From the NCBI GenBank assembly GCA_030632095.1, contig DAOVJU010000190.1, positions 1-6,686 of the forward strand: 6,686 nt of DNA. Reading direction: 5' to 3'. The stretch's first letter is position 1. The number at the start of each line of letters is the position of its first letter. Shown piece by piece: positions 6,356 through 6,686 of this stretch. The translations under genes and the position numbers were made by a program. Source of the DNA: Chlorobiota bacterium. Lineage in GTDB: Bacteria; Bacteroidota; Bacteroidia; Bacteroidales; B39-G9. The notes beneath the pieces were generated by a model that saw nothing but the letters and a program-made list of their open reading frames with translations, did not search any database and was not told the DNA's origin.

Positions 6356-6503
6356 CTTCAAATCATGGAATTCCATCGAATCAATTTGTAACTTAGTTAG
6401 TTTCTGAGCAAAAATGCTGTAAGCTACTTTATATGTATATTAGATTATGTTTTCCTTTTTGAATAGTTAGTTGCATAACAATTAATTATATAATTATAGA
6501 CAG

Positions 6504-6671
6504 ATGAAGTTAAAATTACTTTTTTCTTTTATACTTATTACCTTATTTTTTGAGGCCGGTGCACAATTCATTAAAGATCTTGGAATAAAAACCGGTATTG
6601 CAATTACCAATCATAAGCATTTATTGACTACACCTGATTATTTAACCCATTTTGCAGCTATTGGTTCATAA
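6504..6671 (+). CDS. Short exported protein, or interrupted 5' end of an outer-membrane protein gene
   Basis: An ATG at 6504 opens 55 codons ending at TAA 6669-6671, 15 bases before the window edge. Residues 1-20 are a good signal peptide: MKLK, a hydrophobic stretch LLFSFILITLFF, then EAGAQ with cleavage expected after AGA. The mature part begins FIKDLGIKTGIAITNH, whose alternating pattern looks like the first strand of a small Bacteroidota outer-membrane beta-barrel (PorT-like or similar); this is a resemblance, not an identification. At 35 mature residues the product would be unusually short. A one-base shift near the end keeps a reading frame open through the last bases (GTT CAT AAC TCC CTG), so the stop could come from a frameshift or a sequence error at the edge. 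The 183-bp gap upstream (6321-6503) shows no other gene and no clear promoter. Confidence 0.5.
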   Translation: MKLKLLFSFILITLFFEAGAQFIKDLGIKTGIAITNHKHLLTTPDYLTHFAAIGS

Positions 6672-6686
6672 CTCCCTGACATCAAG

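Noticed and set aside
6365..6376. 12-bp palindrome ATGGAATTCCAT
   Set aside because: It is a perfect palindrome but isolated, not beside a promoter or start site, and plausible by chance.

Overview
The window is AT-rich DNA that most likely comes from a member of the Bacteroidota. The evidence is a SusC/RagA-type TonB-dependent receptor, a TonB-family energy transducer of the short Bacteroidota type, an HflX with the insertion usual for that phylum between G4 and G5, an OmpA protein with a Bacteroidota-style N-terminal module, AT-rich leaders with few Shine-Dalgarno sites, and several TAnnTTTG-like -7 promoter boxes. I cannot place it more finely than that. An anaerobic or facultative marine or sediment member of Bacteroidales/Marinilabiliales is a guess.

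Layout. Bases 1-4707 form a block of four minus-strand genes. Read in transcription order they are: a TonB-family protein (4707-4033); hflX (3805-2612), after a 227-bp leader; an OmpA-family outer-membrane protein (2597-1443), only 14 bp after hflX; and a SusC-like receptor (1333 to beyond base 1), whose N-terminal 444 residues are inside the window. A 251-bp divergent intergenic region (4708-4958) holds candidate promoters for both directions and inverted repeats. On the plus strand, 4959-6320 encodes a membrane-anchored reductive-dehalogenase-like iron-sulfur protein. After a 183-bp gap, a short secreted or outer-membrane ORF (6504-6671) ends just before the window edge.

How the genes relate. 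Three of the four minus-strand genes concern the envelope. The SusC-like protein should import a bulky ligand across the outer membrane using energy passed on by a TonB/ExbB/ExbD complex, and the TonB-family protein could be its partner. The OmpA protein should tie the outer membrane to peptidoglycan. HflX is a housekeeping ribosome-rescue GTPase.

The plus-strand enzyme is the most unusual gene. It carries the C-terminal two-cluster ferredoxin-like domain and the corrinoid-domain signatures of reductive dehalogenases (RdhA). In place of a Tat signal it has three predicted N-terminal membrane helices, and charge distribution places its catalytic part in the cytoplasm. No separate rdhB anchor, regulator or maturation gene lies in the visible neighbourhood. 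I saw no tRNA, rRNA, CRISPR array, insertion sequence or prophage gene.
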